Source: CAIXQW01 sp046049675 (GTDB taxonomy: Bacteria > Bacteroidota > Bacteroidia > Chitinophagales > Chitinophagaceae). Taken from it: a DNA stretch of 35,997 bases. Made by a program: the position numbers and the translations under genes. The notes beneath the pieces are model-generated. The model saw only the letters and a program-made list of their open reading frames with translations, did no database searches and was not told where the DNA came from. This document shows positions 25,588 to 32,915 of the stretch, piece by piece. The stretch is from contig JBJORA010000120.1 of NCBI GenBank assembly GCA_046049675.1, forward strand, positions 1 through 35,997, written 5' to 3'. Position 1 is the stretch's first letter; every line of letters starts with the position of its first letter.

Positions 25588-26802
25588 CTAGTCTTCGTAG
25601 GCATAATCTGCCAGATACTCAAAGTGGCGGCCAAGTCGGCCTGCATTGCAAATAGTAGCGCGTTGCAGCATGGCATTGGTATGATCTTCTGCTACAAGGT
25701 CGTCCATGATATACTTTTCTAGAAACTCGCCAAAATACTCGCTAGCATCGCGTGGTAATTCGTTAGGCAAATTGTCTACCGCCATCACATCTATAATATT
25801 TCTACTAGCTTGGTATGGCGCTGCTTTTGTTCCAGTGCTTCTATCGTATCCGTATACAGGGTCTGCAATCGTACTTGCACCGAGGTTGATAGGTACGCTG
25901 CCATTTTCATCACAAGTGACGTCGCTTACAACAGTTGTTCTAAAGTTTACATCTTTAACATCATCTAGTTCAAATAAGCGAGCGATACTAGCATCCCAAT
26001 AAATGCCATTCATTAAAATATCTGTGTACTGGCTGAATTGCTTATTGTAAATGCACTCGTACAAATGTGGTTGTGCATGAAACTCGTCGCGGTGATATTG
26101 CTTGTCTAATTTGCGTTGATACAAATCTTTGCCAGTAAGGTGCACATAAACAGGGTAGGCGTAGTTTTTCGCACGATAATCCTCGGTGCTTACTTGCTTA
26201 ATATCTAGCACATTCATTATTTCTAAAAGACCACTTGCAACGCGGCCTGTGCCAGTAACAGCAATTTTAACAGGCGGAATTCTCAGAGAGTAATAACTCT
26301 TTACAAGTTCGTCGTAACTCTTATAGCTGTGTACAGCTTGTAAATTAAACAAGTTCCATTTTTTGCCATAAGTGAGTAAGCCGTTATGTGCGCCAACAAC
26401 ACCAGCAAAATAGCCGAAGCCTACTACACGCTGACCATCGTCGTGCGTAAGGCACTCGTAATCTATGAGGCGAATATTCTTTTTAATAAGCGCCTGCATG
26501 AGTGGTTTGTTATAGGCTTGCTTCTTTTTGGTATGACTAAAAAAGCAATACGTTTTATTAGGAATTAATGAATCAATTTTTACTTCTTTTACGCCGAACA
26601 GAACATCACAATCGCTTAGGTCTTCTTGTAGGGTTATGCCAGCAGCACTGTATTCGTTGTCTGTAAAACTACGATGTGGACTTGGCTGTACTGCGATTTG
26701 CAAATTACTATACTTTGCTAGCATATCTGCACACTGGTGCGGACTAAAAGGCACACGATTGTCCTGAGGTGTTTTTGTTTCTCTTATAATGCCTATCTTC
26801 AT
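25588..26802 (-). CDS. LYS1-type saccharopine/alanine dehydrogenase-like NAD(P)-dependent oxidoreductase
   Basis: A 404-residue protein. The N-terminus MKIGIIRETKTPQDNRVPFSP is the alanine dehydrogenase/PNT N-terminal signature. DYECLTHDDGQRVVGFGYFAGVVGAHNGL, the nucleotide-binding loop VTGTGRVASG and the C-terminal MAVDNLPNELPRDASEYFGEFL match lysine-forming saccharopine dehydrogenase (yeast LYS1 class) better than alanine dehydrogenase. The enzyme would interconvert saccharopine and lysine plus 2-oxoglutarate, or act on a related amino acid. The substrate cannot be fixed from sequence. The cytoplasmic protein is divergent from hscB with a 42-bp gap, and both -7 elements are at the consensus. 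Confidence 0.8.
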   Translation of the reverse strand: MKIGIIRETKTPQDNRVPFSPHQCADMLAKYSNLQIAVQPSPHRSFTDNEYSAAGITLQEDLSDCDVLFGVKEVKIDSLIPNKTYCFFSHTKKKQAYNKPLMQALIKKNIRLIDYECLTHDDGQRVVGFGYFAGVVGAHNGLLTYGKKWNLFNLQAVHSYKSYDELVKSYYSLRIPPVKIAVTGTGRVASGLLEIMNVLDIKQVSTEDYRAKNYAYPVYVHLTGKDLYQRKLDKQYHRDEFHAQPHLYECIYNKQFSQYTDILMNGIYWDASIARLFELDDVKDVNFRTTVVSDVTCDENGSVPINLGASTIADPVYGYDRSTGTKAAPYQASRNIIDVMAVDNLPNELPRDASEYFGEFLEKYIMDDLVAEDHTNAMLQRATICNAGRLGRHFEYLADYAYED

Positions 26803-26809
26803 AACTTTG
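26802..26809 (+). promoter_or_regulatory. hscB promoter -7 element (TAACTTTG)
   Basis: An exact TAnnTTTG match, 35 bp before the hscB ATG at 26845, with a T-rich TTTGTTTC at 26774-26781 as the -33 region (20-24 bp spacing). It overlaps the start codon of the divergent dehydrogenase gene. It also shows that the longer hscB frame from 26737 is upstream of the transcript start. Confidence 0.5.
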
Positions 26810-26828
26810 CGAAGCTTTTGCTATGCAA

Positions 26829-26836
26829 CAAAGGTA
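26829..26836 (-). promoter_or_regulatory. Dehydrogenase promoter -7 element (TACCTTTG)
   Basis: On the minus strand TACCTTTG is an exact TAnnTTTG match, 26 bp before the ATG at 26802. The two opposed -7 elements are 19 bp apart, so the two promoters probably compete for polymerase. Confidence 0.5.
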
Positions 26837-26844
26837 AACGGGCA

Positions 26845-27360
26845 ATGACGGTAAATTACTACGAGTTATATCAAATTAATGATCCATTTAATATTGATAA
26901 AGACGCACTTCGCAAGCGAATGACGGCCTTGCAGCGCGAATTTCATCCCGATAAATTTGTTGGCGCAACGCAGCAAGAGCAGGATACGGCTTTGTCTATG
27001 GCGGGTATGATCAATGCAGCCTATAAGACGCTAAGCAATCCCACAAGCAATTTGCATTATTATCTACTGCAGCAAAATATTATTACGGATGGCGAATCTG
27101 TGCAACTGCCGCAAGCTTTTTTAATGGAGGCGATGGATATGGGCGAGGCCATAGATGATGCACTTGCGGCCAATGATGTAAATGCAATAGAGCGCATCGC
27201 TGTAAGCTTACAAGCGCAAGAAAAGCAATATATGAGCGAGATTATTGCATGCCTCAACGGCAAAACAGAAAATAGTTTAGCTAAAGCACGCATTAAATAT
27301 TACGAGCTTAAATACATACTTCGGCAACAGAATTTGCTGTTGCGCAAAGAAGAATTATAA
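26845..27360 (+). CDS. hscB: Fe-S cluster co-chaperone HscB (J-domain)
   Basis: A 171-residue protein starting MTVNYYELYQINDPFNID, the normal HscB size. The J-domain carries HPD at residues 34-36 (LQREFHPDKFVG), then AAYKTLSNPTSNLHYYL. The C-terminal three-helix bundle that binds IscU follows (FLMEAMDMGEAIDDALAAND...LAKARIKYYELKYILRQ). HscB delivers IscU to the Hsp70 HscA during Fe-S cluster transfer. The start at 26845 gives the canonical N-terminus, and a frame extension to 26737 has no family support. No isc genes are adjacent. It converges with the T9SS protein gene with 4 bp between the stops. Confidence 0.88.
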   Translation: MTVNYYELYQINDPFNIDKDALRKRMTALQREFHPDKFVGATQQEQDTALSMAGMINAAYKTLSNPTSNLHYYLLQQNIITDGESVQLPQAFLMEAMDMGEAIDDALAANDVNAIERIAVSLQAQEKQYMSEIIACLNGKTENSLAKARIKYYELKYILRQQNLLLRKEEL

Positions 27361-27364
27361 GACA

Positions 27365-28435
27365 CTATAGTTTGGTGAAACTACGCGTACCAGTACTGCC
27401 ATCGCTAAACTGTACATGCATCAAATAGAAGCCTATTGGTAAATCTTGTACCGATAGTTGTATGCTTTGCTGTTTGTTGGCAAGATGCTGTTGCATTACT
27501 TGTCCGCTACTTGTCAAAATACTACAAGCATGCATAGTTTTGCCACTTGCTTTAATTACATACTGACTGCCTTGTTGCAACACCGTAAAATGATTTGCGA
27601 TATCTGCATCATTTATTGCTGCTGGAAAGTTCGGCGTTGTAAAAGTGGCATCATTCGATAGTGTTGTTCCATTGACGCTAGTCGCTTTAATACGATAGTG
27701 ATAAGTTGTGCCTGGCGCTAGATTACTCATAGAAGCCGACTGTGTTTGTGCTGTATTGCCAGTGATATTATTTGGTGTCATGGTAATTGTATTGCCGTAA
27801 GTTGTGCTTGTGCCATACTCTAGTTCTGTGCTGCACGAAGCATTATTGGGGTTGACTAGCGCACTGATATCTGCTGTTGTAAAAGTAATATTACTTGCGT
27901 TTGGTCCGCTAGTAATCGTTGGTGCTATTGCATTTGCATCTGCAAGAATTAATGTGCCGTTATTCCAGCTGTCCATTGTGGCTTGCCCATTGCCATTAAC
28001 AGCATTGCCAGCGTAAGTAAAAGTTACCGCGCCACTGCCACTCGCTGGAGCAGTCCACGAAAAATTCCAAGTCGCGCTTGTGCCACTCATTGTTTTTGGC
28101 CCATTATGTGTGATTTGATTTGGATTAGGCCCTGCACTAAGCGTAACGTCGCTATTGCTAGAAGACCAACTACCCGCACTGCACTCCAAACTAAAGCCAG
28201 CTTTTGCAAAACCACTGCTTGTTACCGTAAACGATAGGTTGTAAGTAGTGCCAGCAGTATAGCCAGCGCTTGGCAAACCTGTAAGTGCCAATAAAGTACC
28301 GCCGTTTGAACTGCCATGGCAGCTGCATCCAGTTGCGCCCAAAATGCCTACTGAATTAGAAGACAAAGACGTATATGCAGTAGCTGCAATTACAAGCATT
28401 GTTAGTAAGCGCAGAACGACTTTAGTTTGTGGCAT
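27365..28435 (-). CDS. Choice-of-anchor V (reelin-like) protein with FN3 domain and T9SS sorting tail
   Basis: A 356-residue secreted protein. The signal segment is LRLLTMLVIAATAYTSL. The next block begins GILGATGCSCHGSSNGG and runs as a reelin/choice-of-anchor V beta domain (TAGTTYNLSFTVTSSG, KAGFSLECSAG, ATWNFSWTAPASGSGAVTFTYAGNAVNG) to about residue 165. A fibronectin type III-like domain follows (ALVNPNNASCSTELEYGTS, LAPGTTYHYRIKATSVNGTT, residues about 185-268). The last 80 residues form a T9SS type A sorting domain (VIKASGKTMHACSILTSSGQV, LPIGFYLMHVQFSDG). It is exported by T9SS and attached to or released from the surface. The usual CXXCH haem-like motif of this family is shortened to CSCH. 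Confidence 0.88.
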   Translation of the reverse strand: MPQTKVVLRLLTMLVIAATAYTSLSSNSVGILGATGCSCHGSSNGGTLLALTGLPSAGYTAGTTYNLSFTVTSSGFAKAGFSLECSAGSWSSSNSDVTLSAGPNPNQITHNGPKTMSGTSATWNFSWTAPASGSGAVTFTYAGNAVNGNGQATMDSWNNGTLILADANAIAPTITSGPNASNITFTTADISALVNPNNASCSTELEYGTSTTYGNTITMTPNNITGNTAQTQSASMSNLAPGTTYHYRIKATSVNGTTLSNDATFTTPNFPAAINDADIANHFTVLQQGSQYVIKASGKTMHACSILTSSGQVMQQHLANKQQSIQLSVQDLPIGFYLMHVQFSDGSTGTRSFTKL

Positions 28436-28439
28436 GATG

Positions 28440-28471
28440 TAAAGTTATGCTATTGCCAAAAAGTGGCAAAA
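28440..28471 (-). promoter_or_regulatory. Promoter of the T9SS protein gene (TTTTG-N19-TAACTTTA)
   Basis: On the minus strand TTTTG (28471-28467) lies 19 bp from TAACTTTA (28447-28440), which ends 4 bp before the ATG at 28435. Spacing and sequence fit the Bacteroidetes -33/-7 promoter better than any other site in the window. Confidence 0.6.
28453..28469. repeat. Inverted repeat overlapping the -33 region (possible operator)
   Basis: TTGCCA, AAAAG, TGGCAA: a perfect 6-bp inverted repeat around a 5-nt centre, inside the promoter of the T9SS protein gene. A near-identical arrangement (TTGGCA, AAAAG, TGCCAA) occurs at 31525-31541. No repressor is identified. Confidence 0.4.
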
Positions 28472-28519
28472 GATTGGCGAAGAAAAGGGTAATGGTGGTG
28501 ATGGGTTGGAGCAATGACG

Positions 28520-28531
28520 ATCACCGGTGAT
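28520..28531. repeat. Perfect 12-bp palindrome
   Basis: ATCACCGGTGAT reads the same on both strands. It lies in the 255-bp gap between the T9SS protein gene and the first gene of the orphan lipoprotein tract. It could be a dimeric regulator site. Nothing else recognisable is in this gap apart from the promoter and inverted repeat near 28450. Confidence 0.35.
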
Positions 28532-28690
28532 ATTGGAGCTGCGTAATCATAGCTATACCTTGCCTGTGAATTATGTTGTTTATATACTTTGAATTAGCTA
28601 AAGACAAAGAAATAGTCACAAAATATTAGTGAATACTTTAGGTCCAAGCAATAAATTCTACAGTATTCAGTTATTAGACAAAAATTGGGC

Positions 28691-29221
28691 ATGCAACTCA
28701 ATATGCTAATTTGTAAACAGAAAATTTGTCTCTTTTTTGTAGTAACAGCATTTGCCTCATGCGATTTTTCGGATCATAGCAATACTAAGAAGCTTGATGC
28801 AATTACAATCACTGCAACACAGTATTTGCGCTTTGCGCAATGCACTATTGCAATAGATGATTCCCTTGCAATAGTGAAAAGTGTAAATTTCAATTTACAA
28901 GTAGCGCAGGATACTAGTTATACTACTACTTATATTAAAGACACTAACAAGCTTGGTGCGATTAAACGATTGATACAAAATTTTGAAAAAGTCGATTTGC
29001 CTCCTGCGATTAACTTACTACTGCCGCCAAAAGCAAATGTAGTAACATTGCAGTGCACGAAACGTGGCATCACCAGCGGAGTTAAGTCATTTAACTGCGC
29101 CTCCTTACAACAGCATGGTGTTGTTGTTTCATCGGACCTTAATGTGCTGCTATTTACTTTTGCGCACTGTTGCGACTTAAGTAGAAGCACCTTTACCTGT
29201 TTATGTCAACAAGACAATTGA
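28691..29221 (+). CDS. Orphan lipoprotein
   Basis: A 176-residue protein from the ATG at 28691; an in-frame ATG at 28703 is equally possible. The signal peptide ends in the lipobox VVTAFASC, giving a lipid-anchored protein. The mature part begins DFSDHSNTKKLDAITI and is strand-rich (NFNLQVAQDTSYTTTYI). It has several Cys in the C-terminal third, including FAHCCDLSRSTFTCLC. No domain is recognised. It is the first gene of a run of short plus-strand genes for exported proteins that extends to the window end. Confidence 0.65.
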   Translation: MQLNMLICKQKICLFFVVTAFASCDFSDHSNTKKLDAITITATQYLRFAQCTIAIDDSLAIVKSVNFNLQVAQDTSYTTTYIKDTNKLGAIKRLIQNFEKVDLPPAINLLLPPKANVVTLQCTKRGITSGVKSFNCASLQQHGVVVSSDLNVLLFTFAHCCDLSRSTFTCLCQQDN

Positions 29222-29357
29222 TGTTAAAATTTGTGATTGTGTTTGGTAAGGTGTTATTCTTCAACTAAATTTATCATATCATCTTGGCTAGTGTGAAATC
29301 CTTTGATTAATTGAAGTTCACACACTGGCGTAAGTTAAAACTGCAAATTTTGATAAA

Positions 29358-29729
29358 GTGAAGCGTATAGTGTTTTTTCTGATGCTTGTAATTGTAATCA
29401 ATGCAATTACATGCAACAGCCTTACTAAAAGTATTGTTCGCAATTCACTGTGCCTGGAATTTAATGGCAAAATTGATCACATTGAATTAAATCCTGGCCG
29501 CAAAAAGCTCAGATATGTTATTGTAAACGGAAGCGACTGTTTTATTCAAAATCCTATAATACTTCAATTTAGCATCGGAGATAGAATCATTAAAAGAAAA
29601 GGTAGCATGCAGTATATGTGGGTAACACAAACAGGCGATACGACATTATTCTATAAACAAGTAAGAGGTGAAGCTGGCAAAAGCATAGACATTACTGATG
29701 AGGACATTGGAGATGAAAAGTGCGAGTAA
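29358..29729 (+). CDS. Orphan lipoprotein, distant paralogue of the protein at 32916
   Basis: A 123-residue protein from a GTG start. No ATG precedes the hydrophobic stretch VFFLMLVIVINAITC, whose Cys19 or Cys20 is a plausible lipobox. The core reads GKIDHIELNPGRKKLRYVIVNG, then IGDRIIKRKGSMQYMW. The protein at 32916 shows the same spacing (GNVTNFKDLG, DFYVWLNSERY, INDSLYKPANSMVFQ). The two therefore seem to be one family of small envelope proteins of unknown role. An acidic tail (DITDEDIGDEKCE) is unique to this copy. Confidence 0.6.
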   Translation: MKRIVFFLMLVIVINAITCNSLTKSIVRNSLCLEFNGKIDHIELNPGRKKLRYVIVNGSDCFIQNPIILQFSIGDRIIKRKGSMQYMWVTQTGDTTLFYKQVRGEAGKSIDITDEDIGDEKCE

Positions 29730-29852
29730 ATTCTGCGAACTAGCTTTAGATTATCAATAAATAATGGCAGATTTTGAAGGATTTTATTGGGGAACACTTT
29801 ATACTAAAGAAAAAACACTATATATTACAAATTAAACAAATTAGGTTCATCA

Positions 29853-30416
29853 ATGCTACGCACATCTTTAAGAGTTTGTTTTGTTATAGCAATTATGTTT
29901 TGCAGTTCATGGGCAAAAGCACAGCAGTTTTCACAAGATTTAATGAAACAATGTCTTCATTTTCTGAACAATGTACGATGGCAGTGCATAGACACGGATA
30001 CACTTAGCGTAGAAGATGTAACCTACGTCCGTGTAAAATCGCAAAATAAGTGGTGGAATGAAAAGAAAGCGATTTATGATACCATTTCTCACAAGGTCTA
30101 CTTTGATAGTGAGATTGAATGCCTTGCCATAATCAATAAAAAGCCATTCTTATGCATTGTTGATAGCTTGCATTTTGTTGACTATACAGCATTCAATTCA
30201 AAGAACTTACTATATATAGATAGAACGCCGCATGTAGATTCGCTATCTCCTAGGTATTCACTTGTGTACCTATTGACTAAGTTTTCAGGTAGAGGAATTA
30301 CAGTGGTTCGCTTATGGCATAAACATGATGATATTGCTGTAGATTTTAGATTTATTGATGACCCTAAAGGCTTGAAGCCACCGCAATTGTATTTAGTTGA
30401 TTTTCACTATGAATAG
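29853..30416 (+). CDS. Orphan secreted protein
   Basis: A 187-residue protein with a signal peptide (SLRVCFVIAIMFCSSWAKAQ, cut after about residue 23). The mature part begins QFSQDLMKQCLHFLNNVRWQC. It contains aromatic-rich strands (KAIYDTISHKVYFDSEIECLAIINKKPFLCIVDSL in parts) and ends LYLVDFHYE. It has no recognised domain. The stop codon overlaps the start of the following lipoprotein gene by 8 bp, so the two are probably translated together and may work together. Confidence 0.68.
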   Translation: MLRTSLRVCFVIAIMFCSSWAKAQQFSQDLMKQCLHFLNNVRWQCIDTDTLSVEDVTYVRVKSQNKWWNEKKAIYDTISHKVYFDSEIECLAIINKKPFLCIVDSLHFVDYTAFNSKNLLYIDRTPHVDSLSPRYSLVYLLTKFSGRGITVVRLWHKHDDIAVDFRFIDDPKGLKPPQLYLVDFHYE

Positions 30417-30975
30417 CTTGATTCGTAAATATTTTTCGTGTTCAAATTATCAGCTTTTACTGCTGCTATTTTTTGTAAGTTGCAGTAGCAATAAAACGCA
30501 TTCAATATTCACAAAAACAGCCAAGGTAGCTGTGCCTGCTTCGACAATAAAAAGCTTTAGCTATGACGTCGAGGCTACAATCGGAGACAGTGCTTCCATA
30601 AAAATTACTACTAAGGTACTCAATGATAGCAATGAATTGCTTAATTCTGGTTTTACGCAAGGCAATAATGTTGTGCTATCGCAGGCAATAATATTTAGCA
30701 AGCGTGGCACAGTTGTCAATGCTGTGAATTTGACTCAAGAAATTGAGGATAGTCTAGCAGATTTTGTGACCTATGACTTTGTAATTGAGGGTGAAAAATC
30801 AGCGCCAATCGCTGTAGTTTGTGAATGGCAGATGAGTAATGGTGGTAAAGAAAATGAGCGGTATTTTCAACTTGATGGAACAGAACTGCCATATAAGAGA
30901 AATAGAGGGAATTTATTGGTTGACACGGTCTACGAGGTGTTTCCAGTAAATTTTGTTGATGTAAACATGCGATAA
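30409..30975 (+). CDS. Orphan lipoprotein
   Basis: A 188-residue protein from the ATG at 30409, which lies inside the end of the preceding gene. A hydrophobic segment YQLLLLLFFVSC provides the lipobox Cys after a longer than usual N-terminus (MNSLIRKYFSCSN). The mature region is a beta-rich domain (IKSFSYDVEATIGDSASIKITTKVL, AVVCEWQMSNGGKENERYFQLDG). No family is recognised. The overlap with the upstream secreted protein suggests a functional pair, one soluble and one lipid-anchored. Confidence 0.68.
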   Translation: MNSLIRKYFSCSNYQLLLLLFFVSCSSNKTHSIFTKTAKVAVPASTIKSFSYDVEATIGDSASIKITTKVLNDSNELLNSGFTQGNNVVLSQAIIFSKRGTVVNAVNLTQEIEDSLADFVTYDFVIEGEKSAPIAVVCEWQMSNGGKENERYFQLDGTELPYKRNRGNLLVDTVYEVFPVNFVDVNMR

Positions 30976-31051
30976 TTGTAGAATGTGCAGTAGCGCGCAT
31001 TCGGCAGCATCAGCTAGAGGTGCCATGTTTAGCATTTTTTTATAGTAGTGT

Positions 31052-31085
31052 TTTGTCACAAGAGCTGGCCTTAGTTGTACTTTTA
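31052..31085 (+). promoter_or_regulatory. Putative promoter (TTTG-N22-TACTTTTA)
   Basis: TTTG (31052-31055) and TACTTTTA (31078-31085), 22 bp apart, end 13 bp before the ATG at 31099. The position rules out the longer frame from 31075, which would begin upstream of the -7 element. Confidence 0.45.
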
Positions 31086-31098
31086 TGTTACGGTTAGA

Positions 31099-31506
31099 AT
31101 GAAACGACAGTTGCTTTGCATCGTTACAATGCTAACGGCCTTTATTGCAATTACTGCATCATCAGCGGCTGCTAAAGGCGTTGCGGGTATTTACCATGTA
31201 ATATTTAAGATGCAAGATAAAATAAGTCTGAAACCGATTTGTAACGCAATGTTTGTCGTTGGTGATGATACGATTTTCACAGACGCACAGGGAAGGGCAG
31301 AAATTGATATTATATGGCGCACAGTATGTCCATTTAGGCTTAGCCGCCGACAGCAAAAACGCGCTAGCGATCAACTCAACGGAAAGTATCTTTACGTTAT
31401 CTACAATGCACAGGTTCAAACCGTAGCTAATAAATGGAGAGAGTATGGGCTTGGGCAAGCACGTTTGGATGCTAAAAAGGCGTATTGTGTTACGATGCTT
31501 TGGTAA
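31099..31506 (+). CDS. Orphan secreted protein
   Basis: A 135-residue protein from the ATG at 31099, with a signal peptide (LLCIVTMLTAFIAITASSAAAKG). The mature part (VAGIYHVIFKMQDKISLKPICNAMFVVGDDTIFTDAQGRAEIDIIW in sections) looks like a small beta-sandwich. The VGDDTIFTDAQGRAEI segment resembles the turn of carboxypeptidase-regulatory-like domains (value followed by a D-x-x-G-x-A loop). That resemblance is weak. The C-terminal half is basic (FRLSRRQQKRASDQLNGKYL). The function is unknown. Confidence 0.62.
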   Translation: MKRQLLCIVTMLTAFIAITASSAAAKGVAGIYHVIFKMQDKISLKPICNAMFVVGDDTIFTDAQGRAEIDIIWRTVCPFRLSRRQQKRASDQLNGKYLYVIYNAQVQTVANKWREYGLGQARLDAKKAYCVTMLW

Positions 31507-31524
31507 ATTGTTGATGTAAGTTTA

Positions 31525-31541
31525 TTGGCAAAAAGTGCCAA
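31525..31541. repeat. Inverted repeat (TTGGCA-AAAAG-TGCCAA)
   Basis: A perfect 6-bp inverted repeat with the same AAAAG centre as the one at 28453-28469, with two positions of each arm swapped. It lies 34 bp before the ATG at 31576. It has no T-run on either side, so a binding site is more likely than a terminator. Confidence 0.35.
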
Positions 31542-31575
31542 AATTCCTTATGTTCGTTAGTATTTCTGAAAACAC

Positions 31576-32040
31576 ATGAAAATCTCAGTTCGCCACTTAT
31601 TCATTGCCCTGGCGTTCATTTTGTTGTTCAGTAATTGCACAGATACTACTAGCAAAACAACTTCTCATATTTGTGGACATTTAGTTCAGTCCGTCATAGG
31701 TAAGCAATATGAGGCCCATGGGCGCGTAAACACAAAGTACAGATGGGATTTTTGGTGCCAATTAGCTGACTCAAATAACTGTCTAAAATTTATGTATGAG
31801 GTTGTTGAAGATAGCGGCTCCTCTGTTTACGGTACAGAAGATACTATCAATACGTATTGCGTAGACCAGCGTCTAATGCGCTGTTCGGGCGATACCTTAA
31901 GTTTTGTATTTGCGCCAAGAGATACAACTACTGTAATGCTCTATAACAAAACCGATAGCACAATTACGATGCAAACCTCTGGAATCAAATTTTGCCATAG
32001 CATGCCAAATGAATTCGTATTGCGCGAGGTACGCAAATAG
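31576..32040 (+). CDS. Orphan lipoprotein, Cys-rich
   Basis: A 154-residue protein with a lipoprotein signal (LFIALAFILLFSNC, Cys21). The mature part starts TDTTSKTTSHICGHLVQSVIGKQYEAHG and carries Cys residues at several positions (HICGH, FWCQLADSNNCLKF, YCVDQRLMRCSG, IKFCHS) that could form disulfides. Strand-like stretches (RWDFWCQL, LSFVFAPRDTTTVMLYN, STITMQTSGIKF) suggest a beta fold. No family is recognised. Confidence 0.65.
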   Translation: MKISVRHLFIALAFILLFSNCTDTTSKTTSHICGHLVQSVIGKQYEAHGRVNTKYRWDFWCQLADSNNCLKFMYEVVEDSGSSVYGTEDTINTYCVDQRLMRCSGDTLSFVFAPRDTTTVMLYNKTDSTITMQTSGIKFCHSMPNEFVLREVRK

Positions 32041-32073
32041 TTAATAGATTTGCAGGAAACAGTCTTGTATCTG

Positions 32074-32304
32074 ATGTCATGGTTCTCAAAGATTCGCAGG
32101 GTATATGCTATGCAGCCAAGTTTGGCAAGACTTGCTGTAAAGGTCTTGCTACTTTTGTTTTTTATAACATGGCTTTGCGACCTTGCTGAATATTATGGAG
32201 AGCTACGGTGGCTCCTTTACTTTGCCTTTTTTGCTGTTGTACTTGCTTTGTTTTATTCGTATGCAGGTGTAATTGTTAGATGGTTAAGGAGGTTTAGCGA
32301 ATAG
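32074..32304 (+). CDS. Small two-helix membrane protein; parent copy of a partial duplication
   Basis: A 76-residue protein from the ATG at 32074; an in-frame TTG lies at 32050. It has two hydrophobic helices (VLLLLFFITWLCDLA and WLLYFAFFAVVLALFYSYAGVIV) joined by EYYGELR, and a basic end (RWLRRFSE). From 32144 to the stop it is repeated at 33496-33656 with about 9% differences and no indel. It is cut off from a known family; a role as a small membrane partner of a neighbour is only a guess. Confidence 0.55.
   Translation: MSWFSKIRRVYAMQPSLARLAVKVLLLLFFITWLCDLAEYYGELRWLLYFAFFAVVLALFYSYAGVIVRWLRRFSE
32144..32304 (+). repeat. Direct repeat copy 1 (161 bp)
   Basis: This stretch aligns without gaps to 33496-33656 (offset 1352), with about 15 mismatches by hand count. 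Similarity stops exactly at the stop codon of both copies. It covers residues 24-76 of the small membrane protein. Confidence 0.85.
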
Positions 32305-32361
32305 CTTCTAATTCTCCTACAATCTAGCAAGCCCTGCATAGTTTGCAAAAAGCACTTTTCT

Positions 32362-32418
32362 ATGAAAACTTCAAAAATCAATACTATTTTTGTTGCTGCT
32401 ACTAAGTTGACCGAATAA
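32362..32418 (+). other. Very short ORF, possible remnant of an exported-protein gene
   Basis: ATG AAA followed by MKTSKINTIFVAATKLTE and a stop. The start resembles the positively charged, then hydrophobic beginning of an exported protein, but it ends after 18 residues. It sits in the 198-bp gap between two membrane-protein genes, which otherwise shows nothing recognisable. It may be chance. Confidence 0.2.
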
Positions 32419-32502
32419 CTCGGGATATTGAAGTCAATGCTTTTTTTATGATGAACTATCTTTCAAAAATCTTAAAATTTTAATCAATTGCTATTCAGAG
32501 GT

Positions 32503-32868
32503 ATGTTTTTTAACGTAGCACATATTGTTGTACAAGCCTTACTTTATTTCGTAACTCCGACAGTCATTGTCATTGCTTACAAAGTACAATTAAAATTTGG
32601 TATTATTTGTAAGCTATTGTCAAATGACAGTCGCATGAATTGGCAGTTTATTTTATCGGCAGCAAACAATTTTCCTGTTAGTTTTTTACTACTAGACATG
32701 CGTGATTTTTCTAATTGTAGCCTCGAGGTGCGCGCACATCTTATGGCAAAATTCAAGCTTGAAAAGTTGTTTTGGCTAATTTTTCTTGGTTATCTTGCCT
32801 TAGGTGTAATATTGATAGTTACTGAAAAGTTTTTCGTGCAAGCTCCATTGGATGTCAGTCTTGGATGA
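32503..32868 (+). CDS. Small membrane protein, unknown
   Basis: A 121-residue protein from the ATG at 32503 (an in-frame TTG lies at 32488). Hydrophobic helices are NVAHIVVQALLYFVTPTVIVIAY near the start and LFWLIFLGYLALGVILIV near the end. The segment between them (FGIICKLLSNDSRMNWQFILSAANNFPVSFLLLDMRDF) is mixed. There is no signal peptidase site. No family is recognised. It lies between the duplicated membrane-protein copies. Confidence 0.55.
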   Translation: MFFNVAHIVVQALLYFVTPTVIVIAYKVQLKFGIICKLLSNDSRMNWQFILSAANNFPVSFLLLDMRDFSNCSLEVRAHLMAKFKLEKLFWLIFLGYLALGVILIVTEKFFVQAPLDVSLG

Positions 32869-32915
32869 GTCTATGTGCAACCAGCATTTCCAATAGTTAA
32901 ATTTTTACCTACTCC

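Noticed and set aside
29291..29323. GTGTGAA/TTCACAC inverted repeat with a 19-nt spacer
   Set aside because: The arms are only 7 bp, the spacer is long, and such repeats are expected by chance in AT-rich gaps.
29774..30007. 77-codon frame before the secreted protein at 29853
   Set aside because: It overlaps the signal-peptide region of the better frame and lacks any export or domain features.
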